Shown here: in pieces, positions 35,201 through 47,500 of the stretch
Layout of the letters: each line of letters starts with the position of its first letter
How positions within the stretch are numbered: the stretch's first letter is position 1
NCBI GenBank assembly: GCA_036874045.1
Contig: CM072345.1
Span: forward strand, 9,596,501 to 9,660,500
From: Cymodocea nodosa
Lineage: Eukaryota; Streptophyta; Magnoliopsida; Alismatales; Cymodoceaceae
Direction of reading: 5' to 3'
Length of the DNA stretch: 64,000 nucleotides
The notes under the pieces: model-generated
Databases searched by the model: none
Told to the model about the DNA's origin: nothing
Seen by the model: only the letters and a program-made list of their open reading frames with translations
Program-made: the position numbers and the translations under genes

Positions 35201-38200
35201 GAAGACAGAAGAGGAAGAAGAAAAAGGAAAAGAAGAGGAAAGAAAAAGAAGAGAAAGAGAAAGAAATGAAAGAAAAGGGAGAAAGAAAATTAGGTGAGGA
35301 GAGATAATTGAAATAAAAGGAAAAAAATTATGTTTAAAAATGGTGGAAGCCAAAAAAAAAAGAGAACAAGGAGAGAAAAAAAAAGATAGAAAAACAAGGT
35401 GTTTAATACTTCACTATCAATCTCCAATTAAATCAATTATACTTTTCTCATGTGAGTCTTGACATTATAGCAATATCGTTTCATCAAAGTTGTTTGTTCT
35501 TCATGAGATCAATCTTAATGTAGGACATTGTTGTTCCTATTATCTTTATTAAATGATTGATAAATTTAATAAAAGCATGTGTACAAGTCCTTTTAGTAAT
35601 GTATAGGTGTTCATATGTTTGACTAAGTTTAATAATGTCAACATATTAGCATTTACACTTTTTAAAATGTGGTTAACTAGGGTTTGATCATTTTTATTGT
35701 TTGCACAACATTGCTACTACTTCTACTTAGTGTTTATCCATTACGTATCTACTTGTTTAGTTTATTATAAATTATTTATGTATGAGTCTATTACAAATTA
35801 ACCACTCCAACTTGAGAGGGAGTGTTAGAATATGTGAATAAATAGATCCTATGTGGATCCAAGAAGTGTTTTATTGTAAATGGGTTTAGTCTCACATAGG
35901 TTGTCATGTGTGTATCCACTCTTTGTAGTCTTTCTATATATAGAGGTCTTCACATCAATCAACTTCCACCTATCACTTGTATTCCACCAATCATTAATAG
36001 CCAGTGTACAGAATGCAAAAGAGATTTAAAACATTCATTTCAAGAAGATAGATTTAATTGATCATCTTGTGTCTGCTATAAATGGCGGTTGTAGAGACAA
36101 TAAATAAGCTAATGAACAAGTGGTGTAATAGTGTATGATAGTGCTTGACACCTTGTTGACTACTCACACTTTCAGAAATCAGTTTCATGCCAAAAAGGCC
36201 AATTCCGTTCTCAAAATTTTAACATTTAAAAAAGCAATAATCATTATCATAAATATGAAGAAAGAAAATGAGTGCAGGAATCAACCTGCCAGTGGAATCA
36301 ACAAGCAGTGCCCTAATATTGTCAGTATGTCCCCTCAGTTTCATGTTTTTTGAGCCAGTTCTGGGATCCCAAACACGGATAACCTGTTATATGAATTAGG
36401 AGAGTGCTTTTCATTTTTCTAAGTTAAGCAATACTATTCTAGACGAAATTGAAAAGCACAAAATGGTACAACTCAACAAAATAAAAGGGTATATAAGCAA
36501 TAGAGCATACCTTTTCAGTCCCACCAGAAACAAGCAAGGTCCCAGTATCATTCATTGCTAATGCATACACTGACTCTTTGTGACCTTTGGCAGGAACAGG
36601 ACTGTAGCCAGGTGATGGAGTAGTTTGCATCGATATGTTGCCGCTAGAGTTAATAGAGCGGATACTTGTTGTAGGAAACCCAGAATTTGATGTGCTAACT
36701 ATACCATTTGAGCTTTCATTATCTGCTGCATCAGAGGCTTTGATAACTGGATGAAGTGTGGCTTCTATATCCCACACAAAAACCTCCCCACCAAGACCAC
36801 CAGAGGCAATAACATTGCTCTAAAATTAATGAAGCTATAAAACCATCAGAAAATCAAGGGCACAGAAAAGGAAAAAAAAATGACAAATAAAGAATATTTC
36901 CAAAATCTTCATAAATTTAAACTTGGAAGAAGTCTGTAAAGCTGCAATTCATTACAAGAAACATTGGAGATAGAGTGCTTAATGAAGACTTACATTCTTT
37001 TCTGCTACAGCAAGACAAGTAACATAATCAGAATGTTGTCGAAGAGTCCTAGTACAAGTCCCATTAGAGGAACAATTCCATATCTGAGTATATTTTTTAA
37101 AAAAAGGGTCATTTGGAAGCTGACAAAACAATATACATGAGCAAAAAGCAAATTCAACTGAGAAAACTCCACATTGAATTAACCTTGAGGGTTGTGTCAG
37201 AGGAACACGAGATCATACTATTGCCATGAAGTACCACATCATTGACCTGATAATGATTAACAAAAGTGATCAATATAAGGAAATAGAAAAACTAGCTCTT
37301 TTCATTTATAAATGATTGGTACAAAGTCTCATTCTAGATTTTTGGTTCCAAAAGTTTAAGGTAAAATAAAGTGTTATGCCATGTCTAGTTGACAGTAGTC
37401 ACTGTAAAAAATGGAAAGAAGCATTCTATAATATGGTAAAGAAAATGGAATCAAAGGTTACTAAGGCACCGAGAAGAGTCTAAGCTCATTCTCACAATTC
37501 AATCCTATTTTCAGTAGTTGAGCTAGTGAAATTAAGATTGACATGTTAGCAAAAAATCATCAACATATATCAATTTTTTTAATTGTCAAAACCATAATTA
37601 TTGAGATGCACGCCTAGGCACCCCAACAAGAACAAGCGTTTCATGTCTAGTCTTTTCTTAAAAAAGCCACAACAGTCAAGGCAAACAGCAATACTAAGGC
37701 AATGACCTCCAAAATTGCCTAAGGCAAAAAGTGACAATAAGGCAACCTGATTGGGATGAGGTAACAATAATTTATTAAATTTTAAAAAATAATTTGATAC
37801 ATTAATTTTTATGGTAGAACCAATTTCTATACTATTTCAAAGTTTTCAAAATGTAAATGTTGAAACATAAAAAATGGTGGAAGAGAATAGTTATTCAAGA
37901 GCAAACATAAGACCTCTATTTATAGAGATTACATAAAGAAGATAAATAACACTTAAGCAATGCAGGACTAAACCCAAACACACACCTAAACCCTAATACA
38001 TCATTTTCTCTAACATTCCCCCTCTAACTAGAACATCTAGCTTACAACAGATTTAGACATAAGCAAATTAAAACAAAATAAACGAAAAGATACATAACAA
38101 ACAAACATAACGAGACGTAGTAGAAATATTGTATAAGCAAGAAAAATCATTAAACCCTAGTTGACTACACTAAAACAAGTGTAAGCAGTAATATGTTGTT

Positions 38201-39829
38201 AATATCGTTAGACTCAATCAACATGTACATCTGCACATACTATGAAGACTTACACATTTACATCTACAATATTAATACAAACAACGTAAATCATCCAATA
38301 AAGATATGAATTGTTACTAGAAGTATTCCACAAACATTAAATCTTATGGAGAATAAAAAATTTAGCACTGCTAGAACGTGACATTCACACAAGCAAAATA
38401 TAACTAATTTAATTGGACATTGATAATAAAGTATTAAACACTTTTTTCTACCTTTTTTTCTCTCCTTTTTTTTTTTCCTTTTTTCGAACTTCCATCACAT
38501 TCCTTCCTTTTTATTCTTCTTCTTTTTCCTTTTTATTCTTTTTTCCTCTTTCCTCCTTGCTTTTTTTTCTTCTTTCCTTTTTCTTTTCCTTTCCTTTCTT
38601 TTCTTTCCTTCTCTTCTCCTCCCCCTTCATTGGAAGCCCATTCATCTACAACCCTCATGGCTATGGGCAGCAAAAGTGGCAATGTCAAAGAAGCTAGAAG
38701 AACTAGTAGACAAAAATGTCATAGCCATCAGCAACATTGAGGGGAGATTTTCTAGAGAGGTTAGTGACAAACAAAAAGTGGGGATGGCCAAGCAATGCTG
38801 CCAAGAGGAGAAAAAAACACAGCTTGAAGAGAAGGGAAAAATCACAACATAGATGTAGACCGGAATATCTCACAGAAGGAGGAAGTGAAGGCTTGAGAGC
38901 TAATTCCAAACAGATGGATGGGTTTCCAAGCAAAGACAAGGTTGATGAAGAAACCCTAGTGCTAGTGCAGGTGGAAGAAAGGGGAGGAAGAGGATGCAAG
39001 CAGTGTTATTCACATGATGAAATTTTACCAACACACATGGATTCAACTAATTGAAGTCTGATATGCAATTGTAGTTCAATTCCTTGCTTGAGTTTACCTC
39101 CAGTAAATCATCAAGGCTGGATATGCAATGCAAACAAGGACAGGGGACAGGCTTTCTACTTTCTAGTCTTTCTTTACCCTTTTTAGCTGTGGGTACAGGC
39201 TACATACCCTAACTCCCAATGGCCATCGAATAACTAAAACATAGAGAATTGCAAATTAAGGATAATTCTAAAATGGTATACTACACATAGTTAGCATATC
39301 AATTAAGCACAACATAAACCACACAAAGTTTTGTTGACGAACATGAACCACATAAATGTGTGTAAAAATAAAAAACATAAGTTAAATTCTAAAGCATTAC
39401 TTGTTTAGAAAATAGATTTTGGAAGAAAAGTGAAAATAGGAAGGAGAAAATTACCCAGTCTGCATGAGATTCAAATGTTTCAGAAAATATCACTTCATTA
39501 TCAACCAGAGACCACCTTTTCAGAGTTCCATCTCGGCTTCCAGTAAACAGGTAGTCTCCATCATGACTATCAGACTTTAAAACAGCTAGGCAGTTAACCC
39601 CAGCACAATGCTGCATAAGACAATAACAACAGGTAAGTAAATCAAAATTCATAAACAAATGCAGGCTCACAATGCCATGCTGTTTCTAGAGAGTTAGCTA
39701 GCAAGTGATTTTAAATAAATATTGATTCACCTTTGTATTGTCTGTATCATTAAGTACATAACTAAAACGTCTTTCCTTTCTAGGGCGAGTTGAATTGCAT
39801 CCATTGGCAGCACTGGCCACACGATGCAT
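26277..39829 (-). CDS. WDR48: WDR48-type WD40 protein (UAF1 homolog)
   Basis: Seventeen coding exons on the minus strand: 39829-39731, 39610-39455, 37246-37184, 37083-36994, 36819-36511, 36383-36286, 33680-33645, 33296-33176, 33082-32843, 32152-32057, 31967-31902, 31781-31743, 31621-31487, 29839-29490, 29158-29065, 28648-28481 and 26372-26277. They join in frame to 751 residues. The N-terminal WD40 propeller shows [35 protein letters not shown]-type, [27 protein letters not shown] and SGGRDKSLYLTD. The C-terminal DUF3337 region includes [58 protein letters not shown] and [16 protein letters not shown]. Animal WDR48/UAF1 activates USP1/12/46 deubiquitinases; an Arabidopsis relative is linked to lateral roots. 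All introns are GT-AG except the last (28480-26373), which is GC-AG. Introns 2 and 6 are enlarged by LTR elements. Noncoding 5' exon sequence probably lies near 40.7-41.1 kb. Confidence 0.95.
33928..34101 (+). repeat. 5' LTR of the TRIM-like element
   Basis: About 174 bp, starting TGTTAGAGTCTATG. It shares GGATC, GTTTAGTC, TGTATCCACTC, ATATATGGAGGTC and TCAATCAACTT blocks, in the same order, with the LTR at 35823. Confidence 0.8.
35823..35989 (+). repeat. 3' LTR of the TRIM-like element
   Basis: About 167 bp, starting TGTTAGAATATGTG directly after the polypurine tract and ending ATTCCACCA, followed by the 5 bp target duplication. Confidence 0.8.
37875..38640 (-). mobile_element. Second TRIM-like element, partial, in another WDR48 intron
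   Basis: On the minus strand an LTR of about 151 bp (38025-37875) starts TGTTAGAG and ends TTCCACCA. A polypurine tract (GTTAGAGGGGGAA) lies directly upstream. The adjoining interior to about 38300 matches the 3' interior of the element at 33.9-36.0 kb (for example CAACTAGGGTTTAATGATTTTT against TTAACTAGGGTTTGATCATTTTT). Further in is a purine-rich tract like its counterpart. No 5' LTR was found before the next exon, so it is a 3' remnant. It runs in the same sense as the host gene. Confidence 0.7.
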
Positions 39830-40739
39830 GACAACAATTTCTGAAAGAGATCAAATCAATGTTGAGTACTAATAAATTAGTAACTTTTCTTGTAAACCAT
39901 AAGTAAAACTGATCATATTCACGATTTGTTCAAAGAATTGCAGTAATGGATCAATATCCTACTTCTATAAATGTAATGAGCCAATAGCCCTTCCAATTGT
40001 GAGAAAAGGGAAGACAGCACAATAGCCTATCAAGGAGACAGGTTACATAAGCCATAGGAAGACTTTAGAAACAAAAGCCAATAACACATAGCTAAGGGTT
40101 TCTAAAGGGAAAGCCAGAAAAAATGAAGAGAAGAGAAACAAGGTGCACTAAAACTGCTCAAAAGAAGGAAAGCCCTCCACTCCTATTCTTCCATGGCTCA
40201 TAGGGCCAAAAAGGTTTCAAGCCAGGCCATGACATCCTCATCGGATACCCCATTTAGAGACCTCCAACATCTCATCGACTCAACTACACAAACAACAACC
40301 TTGAGTTTGAAATAGTGATCACCATAGGTGGTATCATGGAATACCCTATTTGAAACTAGAAAACTGAAATCGCAGCAATGCATTATTTCCAGCTGCCCGA
40401 AATCCACATGATGGTTTGAACATCATTGATACGTGTCCACATCATTTATTATGCTCGAACATTCAATTCGATTAATTTTGCTTCTTTTCAATTCAAAAAA
40501 CGCAACCTACTGACCGACATAATTGTACACCCCAGCAGAACTTACGTAGGAATTAGAACGGTTACTTTGTGGGAGGCAGGAAGAAATCTCAAAGGTTAGG
40601 CGAAAAATGAGCATAAAACCGTATTGCATAGCATTCTGCGCAACCGCAAGGAGAGTGACTGAAACTTTCGTCACCTCCCAATCAGGATAGCCCATACCAT
40701 CCTCGCAAACCAGCCTGCCACCCAAATACCGAACTAACG

Positions 40740-41170
40740 CCTGTAGCAACAGTCGTCAACGATACAAAGCAAGTCATCCACGCAAATTCACGCTACGGAA
40801 CCGTCTGCCCCTCAGAATTCCCGCCAGACAAACAGGGGCACGGATCGTCTCTACAGCTACAAATATGAAATCAAAGATGATGCGGCCCACCTCTGGGGCT
40901 GTGGCGACTACGCAAGTGGTGCTAGAGGAGGCCGATGGCGGATTTCTCCCGGTCGCCGGAGAGAACGTGAAAATTGGATTGGCGATTGTGGTGGTGGTGC
41001 GGACCGTCGCGGTGTGGGCGAGCTTGGATGGCGTTGCTCTAGGGATTGGGCCGTGGAAGTCGAGCTCCGCTGGCGTGTGCGGTCGGTACTCACTCGCATC
41101 CCCCTCCTCCCCTCCCCTCTCTCCACTGGGGTTTTTTTTTTTGGGGGACGGTGAAGGCCCAAACCTTTTG
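40740..41170 (-). promoter_or_regulatory. Probable 5' leader and promoter of WDR48 gene
   Basis: A GC-rich island on the 5' side of the WDR48 coding start, separated from it by a probable leader intron that ends at 39841 (acceptor TTTCAG). Site II motifs lie on the plus strand as TGGGCC at 41047 and GGCCCA at 41156. The leader exon's donor site was not resolved. A plus-strand open frame here (40865-41182) is low-complexity and not supported. Confidence 0.45.
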
Positions 41171-44100
41171 CATTCCGGATAAGATCCCGGATCCAAAACC
41201 GTATAATAAACCGGCTCAAAACACACACACACTTTTTTCTTTCTTTTCTTTTCTTTCTTTTTTTTGCCAAGATAGGAGCTCAGAACACAAACTAATGGAT
41301 GTGCATAACCATTTCGAATTTTCTTATTAAATCCTAAAATAATGCGATGTGTTTCAAATTTTAATTTTTTATTTTTTATTTATATTTACTTTAAATGGGA
41401 TTATTAGTTTCAATAATTCTAATTTTATGACATCATTTTCTCTTCGTATTAAACTTATTAAATTTTAATTTGCACGTCAATATTGTTAGAGATTGGAATA
41501 ATTTCCCTTCTTCTGAATAACAACTGTTCGTATGTCTTATTTTTATTAGTTTTTGAATAATCTTGATAGAAAAAAATGGTGAAATCAACCGACCCTTCTT
41601 GCGTCCCATTATCAACAAGATCAGGGGGAAAGAAGAAAAGTGGTAAACAAATGAAATTTGAAATCCAGAAATGCAGAGGTATGTTTGGTCGAAAAAAGGG
41701 GAAAGAAGTCCCAAGGAAGATGTTGATGTACCAATAATGAAGGAGAAATAGCTTGTGAAAATTATTCTTGGAAACCTAGAGAAGAGGTTCAAATTTCAAG
41801 TTCTAACATGCTATTGAAAAACATGGTGGGTGGGTGTCTAATGCATGGCATATTTCGGAAACCCAGTAAGGAAAAGGTGAAGCAACTTCCGTATGACTAG
41901 AAGCTGCTCGAAGATATGCCTGGCAAGGATAATGAATTGTCCTCCACAGGCACTAGCAAGATCAGGTTAGTCGATGTTGGAGATGAAACACTCGGTTGGT
42001 TACCTTTTATTTTTTTTGTTTTTGTAGTCCAATTGGGGTGGCAATTCTTACTAAAATCCCTATTCTTTTATTACATGAAGATAAATGTAGAGATCAGATA
42101 TACAAGAGGAATGTCCAGATAGTTACTCAAATCTGGTTGACGTAAACAAGGCAGTGTGATGATTTACAAACCTAGCAAGATTATTGGAATACTTGAAAGG
42201 ATTTTTCCAAGCTCACCTTGAGATCCAATTTGAGACGTGTAGTTAATCGTCTGCCAAGGGAATGAGTTAGTTAATTCGATAGCTTAGGCAGCATATTGGT
42301 TTGATATGGCCAGCTTTGCATCCACCGGATTCTCACCTACCATGACTGTCGTCCACCAAGTTGGCGATGTCTTATACCCCTGACGCGACCAAAGTTGCTG
42401 TTGTGGATATAAGTTCTGAGAAGTAGAGATGAAACTGTATCTAACTTGTAAGGAAGAACACATGCTGATATCATACGTTACATGCCACTTGGGCAAAACT
42501 TCACGGTGGACTGCTAATCTAATCCTCTGGAGAAAATATTGGCAGCAATCTGGACCGATGTTCAATTCAAACACAGATCGCTGTAGCGTTTACAGTGATA
42601 CTGTAGTGCGCTACAATGATATGGAACTAGTGGATCGACGACGTTCAGTCTGGACCATTGTCGATAGATCTGCAAGATATATATTTGGTAGGACAGTTTT
42701 TATGAGATAGACCTATTTGCTCGCCTACAACCTGTGGATCTTACCATTGCTAACATAAACCTAGAGGGGAGCCAATTTAAAGGCGGGCCTTGATAGAGCT
42801 TGTAGCGTTGGGAGCTGCAACGATTAGACAAGGTCAAAATAAGTTTCATCAAAGTTAGCAAAGTAAGTTCCTACGACACGATCAAAGTTTAATTGGCAAG
42901 ACACAATGATACAAATGTAAATTCCATTAATGCTGACAAATTCAACAGCATTTTCTCAATGACCTTGAGGACCAGGTAGGTTGTATGAAGCAAGGGATAA
43001 TGAAACAAATACAAATGAAATATCGATCACTATGTATTCGGTACTTTAGTCAAATCGAGTGCTCAGATGAGGTTCAAATAAGAAGATTGCTGCTTTCCTC
43101 ATGCTGGTAATTCATGCGTATTATAAAATAGGTAGATTGCGACCATGCTGGGGATGGATTTCTGATGTTGAACTTGTCCCTGGAGATTAATTGGACCTCA
43201 AATCTCAGTTGTGTTTTCATTTTCTTCTAAAATAAAATTCTATAACCAATCATCATCACTCCTGCACCACCTACCCTACCAAGAGAACCCTTGAATTAAA
43301 TGAAAGAGGCTACCAACTTAGCTTTCACACTCTAGGACTTGAAGATTGGAGAAAGTCAACAAGCACCGCCCTTCCCCCTTCGTTGTTTGCCTCATTTCAT
43401 AAACGGATGGGTCTCCCCTGCAATGCACCGTCCCGATTTCTGCCTATCTCATCCTCCACCACCTCCTCCGCTGTGGTCGAGAATTACGTAGATCGTGGTT
43501 TATTTGTGTAGTATACATTTTAAGTAACTAACCTGATCTTTATAAAAAAGGAATCTATTGTATGATTGAATGGGTAGGGAGTCTCCAGCTTCCATCTCCC
43601 TTCACAGTCCTCACCAATCCCCGCCATCTTAATCATCTACACCAGATCATTCATGTCTTTCCCCAACGTCCTCAAAATCTCCATCACCGCCCTGTTCTTT
43701 CCCCGTCACCACCGTACCATGGATTTCTTCCATGCCATACCACAAACAACTCCAACTTCTAAAAGGGACCTGCGCTCAACAAGACAAGCTGCAACGAAGC
43801 AAAATCTGAGGGCAAAGAGGAAGATGAGAAAAGGAAAAAGAAAAAACCATGAGGGTGAGACCAAACCAATTCTCTGTTTTAAGTTGGACGTCATCGTTCA
43901 AGTTGGACCGGTAAGATGTTGAGAAATTAATGATGAAGAAATTTTATAGAAAAAAATAACCATTTTAACTAATGCCTGTGTAACCAAAGGGCCCCTAATA
44001 TCACGGGCCAATGCCCACCATCGGCCTGACAGTTGACAAATGCTTTGCAAAAGGTATACAAAGTCATTTTAATCAAGAATCTATTACGATTTAGCCTTGC

Positions 44101-44573
44101 TTTAAAGAACATTCCGAAAAGCTTTATTTATGTCCGAGAAGCCCAGCAACAAAAACTTCGCCGAAGCCCTGGTATTGAACCCGAAGGCCTGAAGTTCAAG
44201 ATACTAACCCTGTTACAACAAACAAAGAGAATACGGTTCAAGAGGAGAGCTTCAAATTACAAATCCTATTTAATGCAACTGGATTGGAGGTACATGCACA
44301 CATGGCAAACAATAAATAAACATCAAATTTAAATGGTCAAATGATAAGGAATAAAGAACCGTTTTTACCTGAATGCCTTGTGCACTAATGACCAGGCCAT
44401 TTGCAGTAACATGCAATACGAGCATAAACGATAAAAGAGAATGATAGCTGAATGACTGGCGTGCTGTAAAATAACCAGTCGGATTACTTCACCCTGATTA
44501 TGTGTAAATGATGACCTTGTCTCAGGAAATATAGTAACAAAATCCAGAAAAGAAAATTGCACAATGCAACGAT
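41171..44573. other. Intergenic region between WDR48 and TH2 genes
   Basis: Mixed AT-rich DNA with short open frames on both strands and no recognisable protein. A CT-rich tract lies at 41230-41265. The last 500 bp are probably TH2 3' flank. I see nothing else supportable. Confidence 0.45.
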
Positions 44574-47500
44574 TCAAGCACCCAAAACAAAGGCATTTAT
44601 CTCCGTCCAGTCAGAAACGGTGTATAGAACACCAGATAAACCCTTCCAAACATATGTTCCCCCATCAGCCAATTGTCTCTGTTTCTTCACCAAATCAGGA
44701 AACAAGGGCATGAAAGATACACCAAAGTGAGCCCCTACTTTTCTGAGACTCACACGTGAACCAACCACAATGCCAACATCTGCTTCAAGTAAGCAGAGCA
44801 AGTCATTAACAGAATCACCGATATAAACAGAAATATGTTTGCTGGTATTACTGGAATTCTTCAAAACGTCTTTGAAAATTTTAAGTTTGTCCAAGGGTGA
44901 TTCCATATTTCTGATAATTTCTCCCGTTGAACGTGATTCATCAAAGTTGAGCTCATTTGAATGAACCTCTAGAACGTTCAATCCACCTGTTCATCATAGA
45001 ATATCTTTTTACATATAACTTCAGGAAAAAAATTCTGAAATTACTAGCATATGATATCCATTAATATAAAAAAGCAAGCACAAGATTAAAACAAATTGTC
45101 GTGAATTATAAGGAAGAGACTTGATTTTTTTCACAAAAAATGCAAGCCAGTTTATTATGAATTTCCCATGAATGGCCATCAACAACACCGTGCCACAGTT
45201 TGACAACTAGAAATTATTGATCACTTACTATCGAATGTGTAATATAACCTTATCTTCAATACTGATCCATGCTGAATCCTAAATTATAGATTCTGAAGTG
45301 TACAGAAAAGTTTATTCAAGGTTAAAATTATGAAAAGTTGCACCATACATAGTTTTTGTCAATATATAACAAAAATAAATCAAAATCCATAAATCATGTT
45401 CAAAAACCAACGATATAAAAATTAAATAACCATAAGAAAAGCACACACAAAATTCAATTTAATGCAGAGAATGCCCAAGCAAGTTGGCGCCAAAAATACT
45501 GCTTCACTCAAAATGTATAAGAGATCTGACAGATCAGTTTGACATGATAATAACAGAGCAAATCAATACCTGCTGAAAATGCTGCTCTGATGAGATCCCC
45601 ACACCAGCAATAAGAAAGTACATGTATTTCAGCATTCAGCTTCTCTTCCTTTAAACATTGTTGAAAGAAATGCATACATCCGTCCTGAAGGATCATACGT
45701 TCTCCAGCTCGTTTTATATCATCTAGATTCAATCCCTTCAATACTTCTGACTCAATGACTCTAGAATCTGCATGTTTTTCAAAGTCTGAGAGGTGCTCCA
45801 ATGCTCTACAAAGGCCTTCGTAGTTAAATCCTTCAACTGAAAACAATAAAAGATAATGCATGAAAAGCACAAAATGCAATAATTAAAGGAGAAATTTCAA
45901 ACACCAGTATTGATCCATCACCTCAAAGAAAACTAGACTAAAACAGCAAACTACAACTAGGAAGATTGAAGTACCTTTTTCAGTTAATAAAATGGTCTCT
46001 ATACATTTCTGAAACTCCTCCGTGTACAAGGATGATAAAGCATTCCACGTGCTTCTCAAATCATCAGATCCCTTTTGCTCATTCGGCATTTCAGTGTCTT
46101 CCTTAATAGCCTTTTTTGCGGTAAAAATTGCAATCTCTGCTAGAATGGCAGAGGAATCGATAACAGAGCAGGTTAGATCAAAATCAGAGGAAATTACAAA
46201 ATGATGCTCCATTAGATTGATCCATCTGGCAAGTGGAACAACAGTTTGTTGAACTATGGGTTGAGAGCAGAAAAAATCAATTTCTAATTTCATTGCTCGA
46301 TGGTAGAGTTTTTCAACAAGCTCAAGCTCCTCTCCGGTTAAGGAAATAGTTAGCTTATCAAGCAATTCTTCATTTTGTGTGGCAGCAACCTGTTTCATTA
46401 AGAATAGGAGAATGAGGAAATTACAGGAACAAATATGCCAAAGCAGAAAAATTAAACAAAAAAACAGGTGTCTCAAAGTGGAGGCCTGGACCTCAAATCC
46501 TGTTGTTGAAAAGTTGTCAATCCACTTTTTGTACGGGTGACATTTCTCAACATCTTGCAAAAGAATGTTGAGTTCCTTGATCAAGAAGGAATAGAGTCTC
46601 ATACAAGGAGTCATCGCACCCACTACATATGCAGCAATTTTTGTCTTCTCAAAGGGAGTTGCAATTTTGCTGGGAATTTTCCCACCATCGACCTTCCCAG
46701 AAGCCGTTGCTTGCAGAAAGTCGGTGAATTTCACTGTTGAAGAATTGGGTGTGATTTCTTTGGCAATGTCAACACCCCATTCCTGCATAACTGAGTTCCT
46801 TGAGTAAATGCACTTGCAGAAATACATACCAAGGAAGTTTCAACTGAATGATAAAAATTAAAATTGTGTCAGAGATGTTTTATGCATAACCTAAAATATA
46901 TCAACTGTAGATTTTACAGGCAATGACCTGAATTTTAGCTACCCTTTTAATATAAACTTTTTTTTTTGGACACATATAGCAAGCATTGCAATTATAATCT
47001 ACATTATTGCAGTTAACGATTCACCATGATTTAGTACCAATATGGCAGTTATAAAAGCAATGTTAACCTAGTGTAACCACAAGTGTGCTGATTTAGATTG
47101 GCATTTGTAATCTTTTTATAAACAAAGCAATGCTAACTTGGAAGGTAAAAAAGAATATACCTCTTATTATGCAAGCAAGCATTCTACAAGCCCAACTGTA
47201 CTGTTATCATTTATCAATAAACACGTGCTATAATATCAGAGATCTAGATCAAGCCAAAAGTAGGCTTCTCCATTCAACTGTTGTTGTAAAAACATAAGAC
47301 CACAAAGTCAAACAAAAGTACTTAGATGAATGTTCACTCATAGCATTTATTAGTTTCACTGATGGTTAGACGGTGAAATGAGTAGTATATAACCAAAATT
47401 ATTATAAACTGCATGTCCATACAGATTTTAATGATATTTATAAAATAATCATCAAAATTGAAATACAAGAGAAAAAATAATCATGAAAATTTTAAGTATT

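Larger units (their letters stand above)
33928..35989 (+). mobile_element. Short nonautonomous LTR element (TRIM-like), in a WDR48 intron
   Basis: Two similar LTRs (33928-34101 and 35823-35989) start TGTTAG and bound a 1.7 kb interior. A tRNA-Met-like primer site (34102-34113) follows the left LTR. A polypurine tract (CTTGAGAGGGAG) precedes the right one. ATCAT at 33923-33927 and 35990-35994 is a perfect 5 bp target duplication. The interior has no gag or pol, an AT-rich centre and a purine-rich tract at 35190-35400. It lies antisense to the host gene. LTR identity is about three-quarters by eye, so the insertion is old. Structure whole in outline, coding capacity none. Confidence 0.8.

Noticed and set aside
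40865-41182. Plus-strand 105-codon frame opposite the WDR48 leader
   Set aside because: Low-complexity Val/Ser/Pro content, no family match, and it lies in the probable promoter and 5' UTR of the minus-strand gene.
42284-42710. Overlapping open frames of about 95 codons on both strands
   Set aside because: Neither resembles a known family nor has splice partners; length is within chance for this base composition.
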